DNA of 64,000 bases from Trichopria drosophilae (GCA_030407085.1 CM059582.1:24503001-24567000); one strand, 5' to 3'; positions 1-10,940 are shown, numbered from the stretch's first letter. Notes: generated by a model not told the origin, from the letters alone. Numbers and translations: made by a program.

Positions 1-29
1 AGTAATCACTCGACCACTTCCTTGCTGTA

Positions 30-542
30 CCCTATTGAAAAAATCCATGTAGATTCCATATGGATTTTCCATATGGATTCCACGTGGATTGATGTGGATT
101 CCATGTGGATTCGTATGGATTCCATATGGATTTTTTCATATGGATACCACATGGATTTTTTATATTGATTTTCATGTGGATTTTCCACACAACAACAACG
201 ATTTCTACAAAGCGTACAATGTATGTAGAGAAAATCGATATAGAATCCACATAAACAATCCACATAGAATCCGTATGGAACTCCACATAAAAAATCCATA
301 TGGAATCCACACCTGAAATCCACAAGGAATTCATGTGGAAAACCCATATGGAAATACACATAAAGAATCCATACAGATTCCACATAAAATACACGTGGAA
401 AATCCATATGGAATCCATGTAAAAAAATCCATATGGAATCCAGACGAGTCCACATGGAATCCACATCAATCCACATGGAATCCATATGGAAAGTCCATAA
501 TGAAAATCCATATAGAATCCACATGGATTTTTTTCAATAGGG
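30..542. repeat. Foldback element made of degenerate ATCCATATGGAT-type units
   Basis: The two ends are inverted copies of one another: CCCTATTGAAAAAAATCCAT reads in from the left and, reverse-complemented, from the right, each flanked by TA. Nearly all of the interior is short palindromic variants of ATCCATATGGAATCCAC, so ORFs on both strands stay open by repetition and encode MWIP/GFHMD-type low-complexity peptides. No real coding sequence is seen. It lies in what should be UBA2 intron 1. Confidence 0.8.
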
Positions 543-796
543 TAAAAGATGATGCGAAACTAACAAATAGTTGAAATGTGGAGCATTTATGAATTGTGTA
601 CAATAAAAATAATCTAAATTTATTACCATTTTTTATATTTTTGTAATAATTTGCTTATCGAAATAAATAAATCTTTCTTTTCAGACTCTTTCGTAAGTGA
701 AATGTTCTTGATTTCGTAATTTCTTCTATAATATCTTGTATCTCTAGTTTTAAAAGTTTGAATTTGTAATCTGTAATTAAGTCTTTATGTTTACAA

Positions 797-1022
797 TAGG
801 ACCTCTCTTATCTGAACCTCTCTTATTCTAATTGTCAAGCCTCTCTTATTCTAATCATTTCCCCACAAGTCTTCTCCCACTATCACACGAAAAGTCAACG
901 AAAAATATTGTCCACGAATCACAAGCTCGCAAGCAAAGTAAGTGGGGGTAAGGGGAAAATTAGAATAAGAGAGGTCGGCGCCATCTTGAAAAACTTTACT
1001 AATTAGAATAAGAGAGGTCCTA
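797..1022. mobile_element. Pogo-like MITE, family A, copy 1
   Basis: This 226-bp non-autonomous element has terminal inverted repeats TAGGACCTCTCTTATTCTAA. The interior is shared almost base for base with 20176-20408 and 38215-38445, including the blocks CACACGAAAAGTC and GGTCGGCGCCATCTTGAA. It has no ORF. The CAGTAG-type ends and TA flanks of the better-preserved copies are typical of pogo/Tigger-group MITEs; the superfamily name is inference. Confidence 0.75.
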
Positions 1023-1539
1023 GATCCTTTTATCCGTTGGACTAGATTTGATTAGTTTAATTTAGTTTTGCTACCCTCAATTTTATTTTAGTAGTCTATA
1101 ATCACACTTTTTATTCAGTTAGTTTATTAAAATATAATACTGTAACTCCGTCTACCAATTTATTTTTTTACTTTCGGTAACAATAACATTGTTCCCCTTA
1201 CTAATAATAATCGACTTTATTGCATATATCAGGAATACACTATATACATCGGAGAATTTACTTACTAACTAAATATGTATAAGCAAAAGGCGAGACACAC
1301 TACCACTAAGCTGTTTTATAGTCTGACAGTGTTTCTGGCATTGGTTGCTTGCAAATTTTATTGCTACCAATATTTTCAAAATTTTGTTGTGAACCGTATT
1401 TAACAAATGAATTGCAGATTTTTTTGGATGACCCCCAATTATTCCGTAGGTAACGACACTATAATATAATCCATAATAGATACCAAACTTTTAGAACTGA
1501 GTAGATTGCTTAACTTTTTGAGTACCAAAATATGGTATT
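1023..1539. other. AT-rich intronic sequence, nothing recognised
   Basis: AT-rich sequence with no ORF of interest, no inverted repeat and no match to the repeat families found elsewhere in the window. It is probably intron of the UBA2-like gene. Confidence 0.5.
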
Positions 1540-2040
1540 TATAATAATAATAATAATCACGTCTTTATTGGCAATTACAAAAACGAATACAAGATATAAA
1601 TAATACAAAAATGCCAATGGGCGAGTCACAGCAATAGCAGTTTTACAGACTGACCGGGATATTTACTTTTATTTAAATATCGGATCGAAATCATCATAGA
1701 AATTTTTATCCATAATGAGGTATTTTTATCCTATTTTTAAGCAGGAAATTTCTTCCATTATTGCTTTCGAGAATGTTTCAAGAGATGGAGTATAATAAGT
1801 TATTAATGAATGTCTAAATTTGTGTAATATCATCATTGATCAATATTTTTCTTTCTTCTAATCTCAGAGACTAAAGTTAAACTTGTTGGAATGTTTTTAA
1901 ATTTTGAAATAGCTTATCGATGCCTCTTTGCATAACATATTCCAAGATCTAACAAGACGACTATGAGTGGTATCGAAGAGTTTGTTCGACAAGAGTAAGA
2001 AATGAGTTTTAATGAAATGGAGTGGAGATCGGAGTATATC
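1540..2040 (-). mobile_element. LINE 3-prime end fragment, family T1
   Basis: Read on the minus strand this ends in ...GCCAATAAAGACGTG followed by a (ATT)n tail, the usual 3-prime end of CR1/Jockey-group LINEs. The block GTCTGTAAAAC...CTGTGACTCGCCC is shared with the plus-strand tail at 55590-55775, so both belong to one family. Near 1920-1990 the minus strand still reads a degenerate HSRLVRSWNMLC-like stretch, reminiscent of the C-terminal end of LINE ORF2. Strongly 5-prime truncated. Confidence 0.65.
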
Positions 2041-2149
2041 TTCATTCAAAAATTATTGCATAAAAGGTTGAATATGGAAAAGGGACTGAAAGTGAGGTTA
2101 GGGGAAAGAAGTCTTTGTATTTCATGTACAAAAACTCGAATTTTCTTAC

Positions 2150-2293
2150 AATCTTGATGTCCGCAAATCCGCTCATCACCAAATTCTTCAAGATTTCACA
2201 GCCGACGCCGCCTGCACCCACGACAAGGACTTTGCTTTTGAGAATTGCATTTTGCAAATTGGCGCCGAAAACACCCTCGACATTCGCAGCCAT
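2150..2293 (-). CDS. UBA2: SUMO-activating enzyme subunit 2 (UBA2/SAE2), first exon, partial
   Basis: The 48 residues start MAANVEG and include [18 protein letters not shown], the nucleotide-binding GxGxxG segment at the N-terminus of the ThiF/E1 family. Spacing from the initiator methionine to this motif (about 20 residues) matches UBA2, the catalytic partner of AOS1/SAE1 that adenylates SUMO and carries it as a thioester in the nucleus. The exon ends at a clean donor (AAGATT|GTAAGA, GT at 2148-2149) in phase 0; codons after it are intron read-through. The next expected exon, with the aspartate-rich DLDTID-like segment, was not found between 1 and 2149, so the rest of the gene lies beyond the left edge. 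The catalytic cysteine cannot be checked. A retrocopy is unlikely because the exon stops at a donor. Confidence 0.85.
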
Positions 2294-2504
2294 TATTTAG
2301 ACAAAAGTCTTTTTCCCCCTCGTATATTTTACATCTGCCTAAATAACCGACTTTATCTTGTATTATACACGTTACATTTTTACTTCCGACGCACCCCGAT
2401 GTACAATCCTATACAGAATTGTACTGATAAATCTCAGCGGAGCGGATTGACGAAACAGGATACAGGCATAACAATGGTTGATCCGTTGATGTTGCACTTG
2501 TGTG
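2294..2504 (-). promoter_or_regulatory. UBA2 5-prime flank and promoter, cut short by the giant insertion
   Basis: About 210 bp between the UBA2 start codon and the 8-bp target duplication at 2505. It should hold the 5-prime UTR and core promoter. No clear TATA box is seen at the expected place. The original upstream sequence continues on the other side of the insertion, from 19465. Confidence 0.5.
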
Positions 2505-2512
2505 CATGTCGC
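2505..2512. repeat. Left 8-bp target-site duplication, CATGTCGC
   Basis: CATGTCGC abuts the left terminus GGGGTGATAGCG. The identical octamer in the same orientation abuts the right terminus at 19457-19464. Being direct rather than inverted, it is not part of the terminal inverted repeats. Confidence 0.8.
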
Positions 2513-2526
2513 GGGGTGATAGCGAG

Positions 2527-2672
2527 TTGCCGAATATCGTTCTGCCGAAAATTCGTTTTTCCGACCGTCGTTTTGCCGAAAATCGTTTTACCGAAATTCG
2601 ATTTGCCGAAAATCGAGTTGACGAATGTCGATTTGTCGAAATTCGATTTGCCGAACCGTCGTTTTGCCGACA
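2527..2672 (+). repeat. 15-bp tandem array (TTGCCGAAAATCGTT-type)
   Basis: About nine to ten degenerate units such as TTGCCGAAAATCGTT, TTACCGAAATTCGAT and TTGACGAATGTCGAT. Because the period is a multiple of three, ORFs on both strands encode five-residue repeats (PKIVL, NRFSA); these are repeat artefacts. The right arm has the same array with exactly one more unit. Confidence 0.85.
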
Positions 2673-2935
2673 AATGTTCTTGCCCCAGTACTGCTCCGGT
2701 CGGTAAAGTAGAGTGTCCAGAGCAGGAGAATTCACATCCCCACCGCGTTCCAGCCACGGAGATTTCGTCCCCTTCGACCCCTTCCAATTTCTCCTGCGCA
2801 CTCACACTACCAAAGTCGACGTGCCCGTGTGATATCCCCACCGCACTCACACTAGCAAAGTCGGCGTGCCTGTGTGAGCTCTGCAGACGCTGTTAAAAGG
2901 AAATTTGCCGAACGTATCCTTCCGCGAATTTCTAT
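2673..2935. repeat. GC-rich block with an imperfect ~45-bp tandem pair
   Basis: Conspicuously less AT-rich than its surroundings. CGCACTCACACTACCAAAGT...GTGCCCGTGTG is repeated once as CGCACTCACACTAGCAAAGT...GTGCCTGTGTG (about 2797-2885). Present in both arms. No gene recognised. Confidence 0.6.
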
Positions 2936-3410
2936 ACTATAAAGAACATAAATATAATATGTGGCTCCCGATTCGATCCTGAATTTTCATTTCTCTTATG
3001 ATTTTGGAATAAATCTAGGCGCGAAATTCAAAATGAAGATTCAATTAATTATTGTTATTTATCAGGAAAATTCATACTTTCATAAATCAAGTTGTTTTAA
3101 TCGAAATGAATTATTTTTTAATGTAAATTCAATTCGATAAAGAATAATTAATTAAAAATAATATTGATAATAAGATATTAATTTCATTGTATGAACAAAA
3201 ATATGCTCAAAAATATGCTCAAAAATATGCTAGCCAAGTTTCAACTATCCTGAATAATTTTTTTTTTTCAATTTTTAAAATTATGTAATTTTCAATATTA
3301 CATATAGATTGCTTTCTTTATTTCTCTTGTTAATGTTAATTATTTTTTCATTAAACAAATTTCTTCTGCCGATGTTCATATACAACATTACTACATACAT
3401 AATTTCGTAA
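2936..3410. other. AT-rich arm sequence, no gene
   Basis: AT-rich sequence with a triple AAATATGCTC short repeat near 3200-3232. Duplicated in the right arm (about 18546-19030). Nothing coding. Confidence 0.5.
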
Positions 3411-3503
3411 TGCTTGGTAGCCTAGTGGTTAAAGTGCTGGAATGTGGCGCAGTTTTTTGGTGTTCGCGCCCAGTACGGGACGATTTATTTTTTTTTTTTT
3501 TTT
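3411..3503 (+). repeat. tRNA-like pol III unit with T-run (left arm, outer)
   Basis: GGTAGCCTAGTGGTTAAAGT fits a tRNA A box (TRGCNNAGYNGG), and GTGTTCGCGCCC about 45 bases downstream fits a B box (GWTCRANNC, imperfect). A run of T from 3487 could terminate pol III. The A-B spacing suits a class II (Leu/Ser-like) tRNA with a long variable arm. An inverted relative lies at 4312-4400, so about 990 bp is framed by two convergent tRNA-like heads with their T-runs facing inward. Probably a SINE-like head, not a functional tRNA; I could not fold a convincing cloverleaf. Confidence 0.5.
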
Positions 3504-4311
3504 CAACAAAATTCCTTTTTTTCTTATTTATTTGCATAATAAAGATTGTGTATATGAAAATTATTTATCAGATAATTTAACATATGTTTATGTTTTCTTC
3601 ATTTATTTTGGCTTTGAATTATTTTTATAAAACTATATCAGTTGTAACCCTAACTAAAAGAATCATTATTTTAATCATTTATTTTTCAAAAATATTTTTA
3701 ACTTATTGACATGTCTGAAATTCTTAATTTCTTAATTAATATATTAAAGAAACTTTACTTCTTTTAAGGAGATATGCAAAAGCAATGTATTAAATTTATT
3801 CATGCAATCCAATATCAATTGTTATTGTATTTTAACCAATTCGAGTGTTTTTAATATTGAAAATCTATAAAATGCGATTCAGTCATATACATCGAACCAA
3901 AGAATTCTAAATTCAGATTTCAGAAGTTAATTAATAATTCTTTTTGTTCAACTTTTATGATTTAAGTTCAATTTATACATTTTTCACATAAAAAAAATCA
4001 AAATTTTATTATTCGCGATTATAATACGGAAATTTTTGCTAATGGATGACAATAGGCAATGTATTGAATCCAACGAAACTGCTTTTATAATAATAATAAT
4101 TCTTTTAATTAGGATTGCAACTTAAATATATTTGTATAAAAATGCTGTAAAGCCAGAATTAATAATATTTAATGGAATAAATGTTGTGGGAATCAAAACA
4201 GAGTATTTTAGTATTTGCTTTAACATTACGTGTGCCAAAATAAATTTTAAAAATGTACTATTAAATTGTCCAATAAACAATTTGATAAGCATGATCGTTA
4301 TTATGAAAAGA
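3504..4311. other. AT-rich interval between the two inverted tRNA-like units
   Basis: About 800 bp of AT-rich sequence, repeated in the right arm. Only short ORFs without recognisable domains are present. Confidence 0.5.
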
Positions 4312-4400
4312 AAAAAGAAAAAAAAATCGTCCCATATTGGGCGCGAACGCCAAAAAAAATCTTAACTTTCCAACGCTTAGACCACTCGGCTACCAAATGG
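4312..4400 (-). repeat. tRNA-like pol III unit with T-run (left arm, inner, inverted)
   Basis: On the minus strand CCATTTGGTAGCCGAGTGGT holds an A-box match, GGCGTTCGCGCCCAA a B-box match, followed by GGGACGA and a T-rich run. It is a diverged inverted copy of the unit at 3411-3503. In the right arm the corresponding unit is lost in a deletion whose breakpoint falls in this T-run (17627-17640). Confidence 0.5.
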
Positions 4401-4610
4401 TACGTAAAATTTAACAAAAATCCTGCTAATAAAGTTTTACTCGACGGTAAACTATATATTAAGAACAATTTCATTAATCAATTTATTTGATCGTTTTGCG
4501 AAAAGTACCATATTAAAACGGATAAATATTACTTTATTTTTATATACAAATTCATTAAAAAAATACCTATTTCAATTGCATCAATAATCAAACATGGGCG
4601 TTGTTAAGAA

Positions 4611-7035
4611 TTAAGGCGTTACATTATTTTGGCATATAATGGTGACATAAATGTGGACCTGCTAAGCAATAATGATCTTATTGACGAATACAAAAACATG
4701 TTCAGCTTGCTGGGATTTAATTCGGCAATAAATGCAATTACTCATCCTACAGGAAATAAAGGAACCTGGATAGACCATTTCTTTATAAAAACATGTAAGG
4801 AAATAAGTAAAATATCAGCTTATGTTGTAGAAAGTGACTTAATATCATATCACTATCCAATCGTACTAACATGGCCAGGAAAGGACCTAGAAGCTAACGT
4901 ATCGAGGAAGGACGGAACGTCGTACTCCCTTGTGAACTATAAAACTCTCGGATCAGCTCTACGACAGGAAACCTGGGATGTAGTTTATAATGAGACCGAT
5001 GTGAATTTAGTAACCGATCAATTCATCAAGAGACTCACTCAACACATTGAATCATCAACAGTAACCAGAATCGTTACTTCGCATCGAAAGAAGAAGGAGT
5101 GGTTATCTCAATACTTGATAGACCAAATGGGTAAACGTGATAAATTGTATAAAAAATGGAAACAAATGACAAATAGTAGCTATAAGAACAAGGCTCATGA
5201 TGATTATATTAAAGCTAGGAATAATATAGTTAGGTTAGTTAAGGAAGTCAAAATGAACTACCACTCAAGAAAGGTAATGAAAGCAGGAACGGATAAACGG
5301 CAATTATGGAATGCAATAAATGAAATAGTAAAAGGTAATCCAACTAATAAAACAAACTTCATTAATGTAAGGGTTAATGATAAGTTAGTATCTGACAAAA
5401 ATGAAATAGCTACCGAATTTAATAAGTACTTTTCTCGAGTGGGAGCTGGTTTGGCAGCTAAGTTTAAAAATTCAGATCTAGTTACTAGTTGTAAAAAATC
5501 GGTGAAAAACTCGATAGTGTTATTCGATACAACACCAGGAGAAATCGCTAATTACATGAAACGTCTCAAAATTAATAAGTCACCGGGTCATGACAAAATA
5601 ACACCAATAATATACAGAAATTTTACAGAATTCCTATCAGGACCAGTATCATACATTATCGACCTAGCCTTATTAACTGCAATATGCCCTTTTCATTTCA
5701 AATATTCAATAATAATACCAATTTATAAAACAGGTGACAGGACGCAAATAGCAAATTAAAGACCTATTTCCCTATTGCCTATAATTTCAAAACTTTTTGA
5801 AGTTAGTCTTAAAAATAGAATCTCAAAATTTTTAACTTTACATAGCATATTAAATAAAAAGCAATTTGGTTTCATACGGGGGAAATCCACTCAGGCGGCT
5901 ATTGAAGAATTAGCAAAGAATATATACTTAGCACTTGAACCCGGAGAACCTTGTGCAGCCATATTCGTTGATTTGGCAAAAGCGTTTGATACGTTGGACC
6001 CTACAATATTAATTAAAAAACTGTATAATATTGGTGTAAGGGGTTTTCCATTAAAATTAATTGAAAGTTATCTTTCAGACAGATACCAAAGTACTAAAGT
6101 AGGAAACAATATCAGCGAGAGATGTTTAATATCCCGTGGAGTACCGCAAGGGTCGATATTGGGACCTTTATTGTTCCTAATATATATTAACGACTTGTTT
6201 GATGTAGTTAACGATGAAGTACTGGCTTTTGCGGATGATACAGTGATATATATGAAAGGGAAATCGTGGAAGGACCTGTCTAAAACGGCGTCGGACAGGT
6301 TTAACTCGGTGTGCTCCTGGTTTGCCGACAATCATCTGACGGTAAACCCAGAGAAGACTGTAATCGTTCCATTTGGGTACTACCATGACAGTATACCAAG
6401 GAACTGGTGTGTCAAACGACATAGTAACTCGAGCTGTAATAGTAATTTTAACTACTGTCAATGTCCTCAAATACGCCAAGAACTGCATACAAGGTACCTC
6501 GGCATAGAATTTGATTCGCGCATGAAATGGGACTATCACACCCAAATTATTCTAAATAAACTTAGGTACTTAACTTATGCAGCAGTCAGGTTGAAAAAAA
6601 TTCTAAACTATGATCAACTATTAAGTACATATCATGCTCTTTTTTCTTCCCGTCTTCACTATGGAATTGTTGTTTGGGGTGGACTTTATAATAAATATTT
6701 AACTAAATTAGAAGTAATACAGAAGAGAATACTAAAAGTTATTCTAGGTAAAAATAGACTATATCCGACATACAATATATATGCTGATCTTGAGTTATTA
6801 GATATAAGACAGAGATATGTTCAAGCTTCACTTACCTATGTCTTAAAAAATAATTTATTGTCGTTTAACACCAGCATGGTTCACACTAGGACGAAAAAAT
6901 AAATTAGCTAATGTACCTAAAAGGATCAAAACCGTTTCAAGACAATGTTACGATTACATAGCCGCTAAGGCATTCAATCGCTTTATTAATAATATGGAAT
7001 ACCCACGTGTAAAATTATCTGCATTTATAAAATAA
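4611..7035 (+). pseudogene. LINE ORF2 (endonuclease fragment plus reverse transcriptase), CR1/Jockey group, left copy
   Basis: The 5-prime truncated ORF starts inside the endonuclease domain (GDINVDLL ... WIDHFFIK ... SYHYPIVL, matching the GDFN and SDHxP motifs) and runs through a full reverse transcriptase: KSPGHDKITP, RPISLLPIISK, GFIRGKSTQ, FVDLAKAFDTLD, GVPQGSILGPLLF, and the catalytic FADD. Two lesions break it: an in-frame TAA at 5757-5759, where this family normally has the tyrosine of NYRPIS, and a +1 frameshift in an A-run near 6895-6900. After the frameshift the C-terminal end continues to the stop at 7033-7035. Both lesions are also in the right-arm copy, so the LINE was dead before the arms were duplicated. 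Confidence 0.9.
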
Positions 7036-7356
7036 GTATTATTGGCATTTTCGAGACTGACATGCCGTGATTTGTATGAACAAATGTGCTTTGCGTAATC
7101 TCCACTTTATAATATCTATGACGTGAAAAATGTAAAATTTTGTTAGCACTGCGCAATCTTCACTTTATAATATCTACGACGTGAAAAATGTTAAATATTG
7201 TTAACATCTGCTTAGGTGACACTCATGGTCACCTTTTCTCACAGCCAGGCCTTGCCCTTGTGAGATACACATTCCAGTGTAAAGACACTATATGTAATAT
7301 ATATGCAATGTATAGTTGTACAGGAAATGTTAAATAAATTTTTATTCATTCATTCA
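7036..7356 (+). repeat. LINE 3-prime UTR with tandem pair and ATTC tail
   Basis: Two ~57-bp units (TCCACTTTATAATATCTATG and TTCACTTTATAATATCTACG) lie at about 7093-7205. The tail ends TAAATAAATTTTTATTCATTCATTC, the short-repeat 3-prime terminus usual for CR1-like LINEs. The inverted-arm homology ends at 7085, so most of this UTR has no right-arm counterpart. Confidence 0.7.
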
Positions 7357-8297
7357 CAAAGCCACCTTTTCAATTTCATACTAAAATACTGCATATGTTT
7401 TTCACTTTTCCATCATACATACTGTTCGAATTCACGTACACCAGATACGCGCTGATATGGGTAATTCTCCTGAATGGGACCCTGAAATGCGTCGCCATCG
7501 CTATTTCCAAGATTCGCAATGAAATTCCAATATAACGTATATTTTTTGCAATTTTGAATAAATTAATTCTTAAACTAGAATATATTAGCTAACTTTTGAC
7601 GTATATAGAGAAAATTTAATACGTCACTTTCATAGCTTAACACGCGTTTGCAAAGTCGTTGCATGTTTTTTATAAAAATTGCATTTCATTGTAATTATTC
7701 ATTATAACGTACAAAAAGAATACAAATAATTTTTTAAAATGCATGAAAAATAACTTTAAGCTATACTACTTATATTGTATAAGACCAATTGAGTGTAAAA
7801 AATGTTTTTGATTTTATATAATTACTCAAACATTATCATTTTTTGCGAGTAAAAATTCGGGTGATCTCCGAAGCCACCTATTTTTAACAATAAATATGTA
7901 TTAACATACTAAAATCGAATCCTACGGCCTTAAAACTTAAGTACTAATTAGTCCTAAAGTGGTGTTAGAAGAATTTTTCGTTACAGCATTCGATTTTTAT
8001 CTAAAATCTAATAATATGTCGATTTGTGATCTCCGAAGCTTGGTGATCTCCGAAACCATTTTCGGCAACCGCATACAATGTTTATTTACCTGTATTTTTA
8101 TAATTAATCATTCAAAACATTTTAAAAAATGTTACTGTAAACATATACGGGAGTTATAAATCGTTTAAACGTATATTTTTTTATACTATGGATATAATTA
8201 TAAACAACAATATGTCCAGAAAATACCTATTTAGTTGTAGGCATATTCGCTAAACTTTTAATATTTCCTTTCCTCAGATGAACTCGAAATTTGTTAC
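7357..8297. other. AT-rich core sequence, no gene
   Basis: Only a short motif GTGATCTCCGAAGC repeated at 7861, 8028 and (variant) 8042 stands out. No domain-bearing ORF. Confidence 0.5.
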
Positions 8298-9064
8298 TCA
8301 TAAGTTTTTGGGGTCGCTGATTACGAATCCGTTGTCAGATTTTTGATATTCAAAATGGCGAATCCAATATGGCGGACCAATTTTGTAAAAGAGTTCCGAT
8401 TTACCTGAAAATCTTTACTCGGGGGTTTTCGGGGTCGCTGATCCCAAATGTAATGTTAGTTTTTCGAAATTTAAAATGACAACAAAATTATTAAAGCAGA
8501 ATTTAGAGACCGGAAAATCACAGAACCATGCTGCAGAAGATCAAAAAGAAAAACTAAAAACTAATTACATGATTATCAAGTTCAGTATTTTTTATCAAGA
8601 AACAAGTTCAGTATATTTTATTAAGAATCACGTTCGGCATTCTTTATCAAGAAATCATTTTTTATCATGTAAATATGTAAGCTAATAAATAAGGATTAAT
8701 TATTAAAATATCATAAACTTGATTTTTTCTTATATTTTATAGTTCACGAAAGATAGTAACATATTTTCGAATGTCCATATTGTTATAATGAATCTTAAAA
8801 TTCTACGACTATCAAGTTTCATATTAAATAAAAAAGTTTCGAATTTTGGTTCGCCATATTGGATCCGCCATTTTGAATTTAAAAAATCTGACAACAGATT
8901 CTTTATTAGGAACCCCAAAAATCCCCACCTAATCAAACTTCTAGTCAATCGAGCAATTTTTCTGTTTTTGGTCCGCCATATTGGATCCGCCATTTTGAAT
9001 TTCAAATTTGACAACGGATTCGAAATCAGTGACCCCAAAAACCCCCGAGTAATACATTTCTAAT
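8298..9064. repeat. Dispersed repeat family R (GGTCGCTGATTACGAAT ... AAAATGGCGG), inverted cluster
   Basis: Two forward copies (8310-8475) and two reverse copies (8855-9060) of a ~130-bp motif. Each contains TTTTTGGGGTCGCTGATTAC, a stretch ending in TCAGATTTTG, then TTCAAAATGGCGGATCCAAT ATGGCGG. About 370 bp of unrelated AT-rich sequence separates the arms. The same motif recurs near 23238, 34008, 40765, 46846 and 54296. Confidence 0.75.
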
Positions 9065-9279
9065 TAATTGGATAAAAGGAATAATTTGTAATACCAAGTT
9101 AAAACCATGTTAATATATTAACATTTAAGAAGGGCTATAAAATGTATAATAATAACAATGAATTTTGCGCAACATCATATTTTCACTTTAGAATATACCC
9201 TGAACATGTTTCAAAAGTAACAATATTTAATTTCATAAAAAAATGTTGCCTTGAAATTTTTTCGGAAACGGGTCCTTTA

Positions 9280-9438
9280 CAGTAGAATTACCAATATCTG
9301 ATTGGCCTAGTTTCAATGTAACTAGATTCTGGTGATGCTCTTTACCAGAGATATGTTCTATATATTTTTCGGCAATAATTGAGGGGTTATCATAAAATTG
9401 GCTTGCACCGACCCGGCCATAATTGAGGGGTTCTACTG
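9280..9438. mobile_element. Short pogo-like MITE (159 bp)
   Basis: Ends CAGTAGAAT... and ...TTCTACTG are inverted and flanked by TA on both sides (TSD). Near the right end ATAATTGAGGGGTT occurs twice. No ORF. Same CAGTAG terminus as the larger MITE families here. Confidence 0.55.
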
Positions 9439-9585
9439 TATATATTAGTTACAATTTTCCGTACAGAGCCTGAATTTGTCGAAATTGATTCAGTAATTTC
9501 TCATTTACGTACTTTTTTAGCATAAATCTCGACCTTATCGACCGATCCGACCAAAACACTGTTTGTTACTATATTACCGATTGAT

Positions 9586-10200
9586 ATGTCTAGCGTACAG
9601 GCTGCTGCCAACTGGTGAGTATACTTTAAATTCACATTTAATCATTGTATCTCGACAAGTAAGTGTCTCTTTGAAGTTTTTTCATATTTATACCTACTTT
9701 ATAACGTTGTTCCCAAATTCGGAGAAAGACAATTCAGGTATGTAATCTTTGCAAGTATGCAGTATGTACTTTTTATTCGTCTCCAGTGTGCTTTTTTTCA
9801 AATTTGAATTCGCGGAAACCCAACAATCTGACACGAACCACTGACAAGATAGACATCGGAATCAATGTTAAGAATAATTTTTTAACATTTTTTATTAATG
9901 CAATATTACAGTCAATATGGATCCAGAATCCGCTACAGGAAAATATTGAATGACTGCCGCAACTGGTTACATTATTGATGAACATTTTTTTCGTGTATAA
10001 CGATACACTTGCATATTGAAGAACGAAATAATTCTTTTTTTTAGTCCTCCGGCCGTTAGGAATAAAATAATACAAGTAATTCCTGTGCATTTTCATACAT
10101 CCGTGTAATTATTACAATCCAAATAGAAGCAAATTCCGTTTACAGGTTACAGGGTTCGGAAGAAATGGTACGATTGCTCTTCCATGGAACTGGCTTTCCA
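9586..10200 (+). CDS. Possible two-exon gene start captured in the giant element (speculative)
   Basis: ATG at 9586 opens a 29-nt stretch reading MSSVQAAAN, followed by a good donor (ACTG|GTGAGT at 9615). A pyrimidine-containing acceptor (TTTACAG, ending at 10145) is followed in the correct phase by an open stretch reading LQGSEEMVRLLFHGTGFPS, then a possible donor (CCAA|GTATTT) near 10200. I do not recognise the peptide. The pair of consensus splice sites with matching phase is the only evidence; such sites also arise by chance in AT-rich DNA. Confidence 0.2.
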
Positions 10201-10500
10201 AGTATTTTTTTTTTTAGGCTACATAATTCGAATGTAATTTTTCTGCATTTGCCAGAGATGCATTTGTCCACATTGAAAATAAAATGAAAGTAGATTTTTC
10301 AATACTTTTATATCGTTTCATTCTTCGAAAAAAGAGACGCGCGTGCATACCCGGAAATGAAATTCCTTTGCACCTAATTCCAGGAAAAACAGTGAATTGT
10401 GCTATTTCGTTCCGACGCCATATAATTTACCATATTCAAATGCATTTATGACAAATGTTGATAATTTGGTTAGCATTATTACATATTATTTTGTAACTTT

Positions 10501-10940
10501 TTAAGGGGGTTCTAAAGTCTTTTGTCGATGAGGTAAAATTTTACGCGAAAAAAGAAAAAAAAATTACTAGGTATATTTCTGAAAATTCGGGCTCTTTTAC
10601 GTCACTTCTAACCGTTATACACGATCTCATAAAAGGAATATAAATATTTCAAAAATCTGTTTCCATGAAGGTAATTGTTATCATTATACTATCATAACGC
10701 CTAAAAAATATAAAATAGTTTACTTCAAAATTAACGGAGAATTTTCGGAAATAGATGATTTTTTTCCGAAAATACTCGATCAAGTCTCAACTAATCTTTT
10801 TTCATATTTATTAAGCGCTATTATATGATTATTCCAATTGTCTCCATGAAAGCCGATTTTTAGAAAATCAATTCAGTCATGTACATACTAATAAATTCCT
10901 CCTTTATTGGCGAAGCAATTTAGAACCCTCGTAAGGGGAG
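10501..10940. repeat. Foldback element, family F (GGTTCTAAAGT ends), copy 1
   Basis: Starts AAGGGGGTTCTAAAGT and ends AATTTAGAACCCTCG, inverted relative to each other. The central block GGAGAATTTTCGGAAATA is shared with the better-preserved relatives at 41540-42060. No ORF. Confidence 0.6.

Larger units (their letters stand above)
2513..7085 (+). repeat. Left arm of the giant inverted repeat
   Basis: Inverted copy of 15424-19456. From the outside inward: 15-bp array, GC-rich block with a tandem pair, AT-rich block, plus-strand tRNA-like unit, AT-rich block, minus-strand tRNA-like unit, LINE fragment. The homology stops at GTATGAACAAAT inside the LINE 3-prime UTR. The LINE itself continues to 7356 on this side, so this arm looks like the parental copy. 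Confidence 0.9.

Noticed and set aside
2252..2896. 214-codon plus ORF and overlapping minus ORFs
   Set aside because: The plus ORF runs antisense to UBA2 exon 1, across the element boundary, and through the 15-bp array whose period keeps frames open. No domain.
6068..6545. Minus-strand ORFs of 87 and 122 codons (and mirror ORFs at 15964-16441)
   Set aside because: Antisense shadows of the LINE reverse transcriptase.
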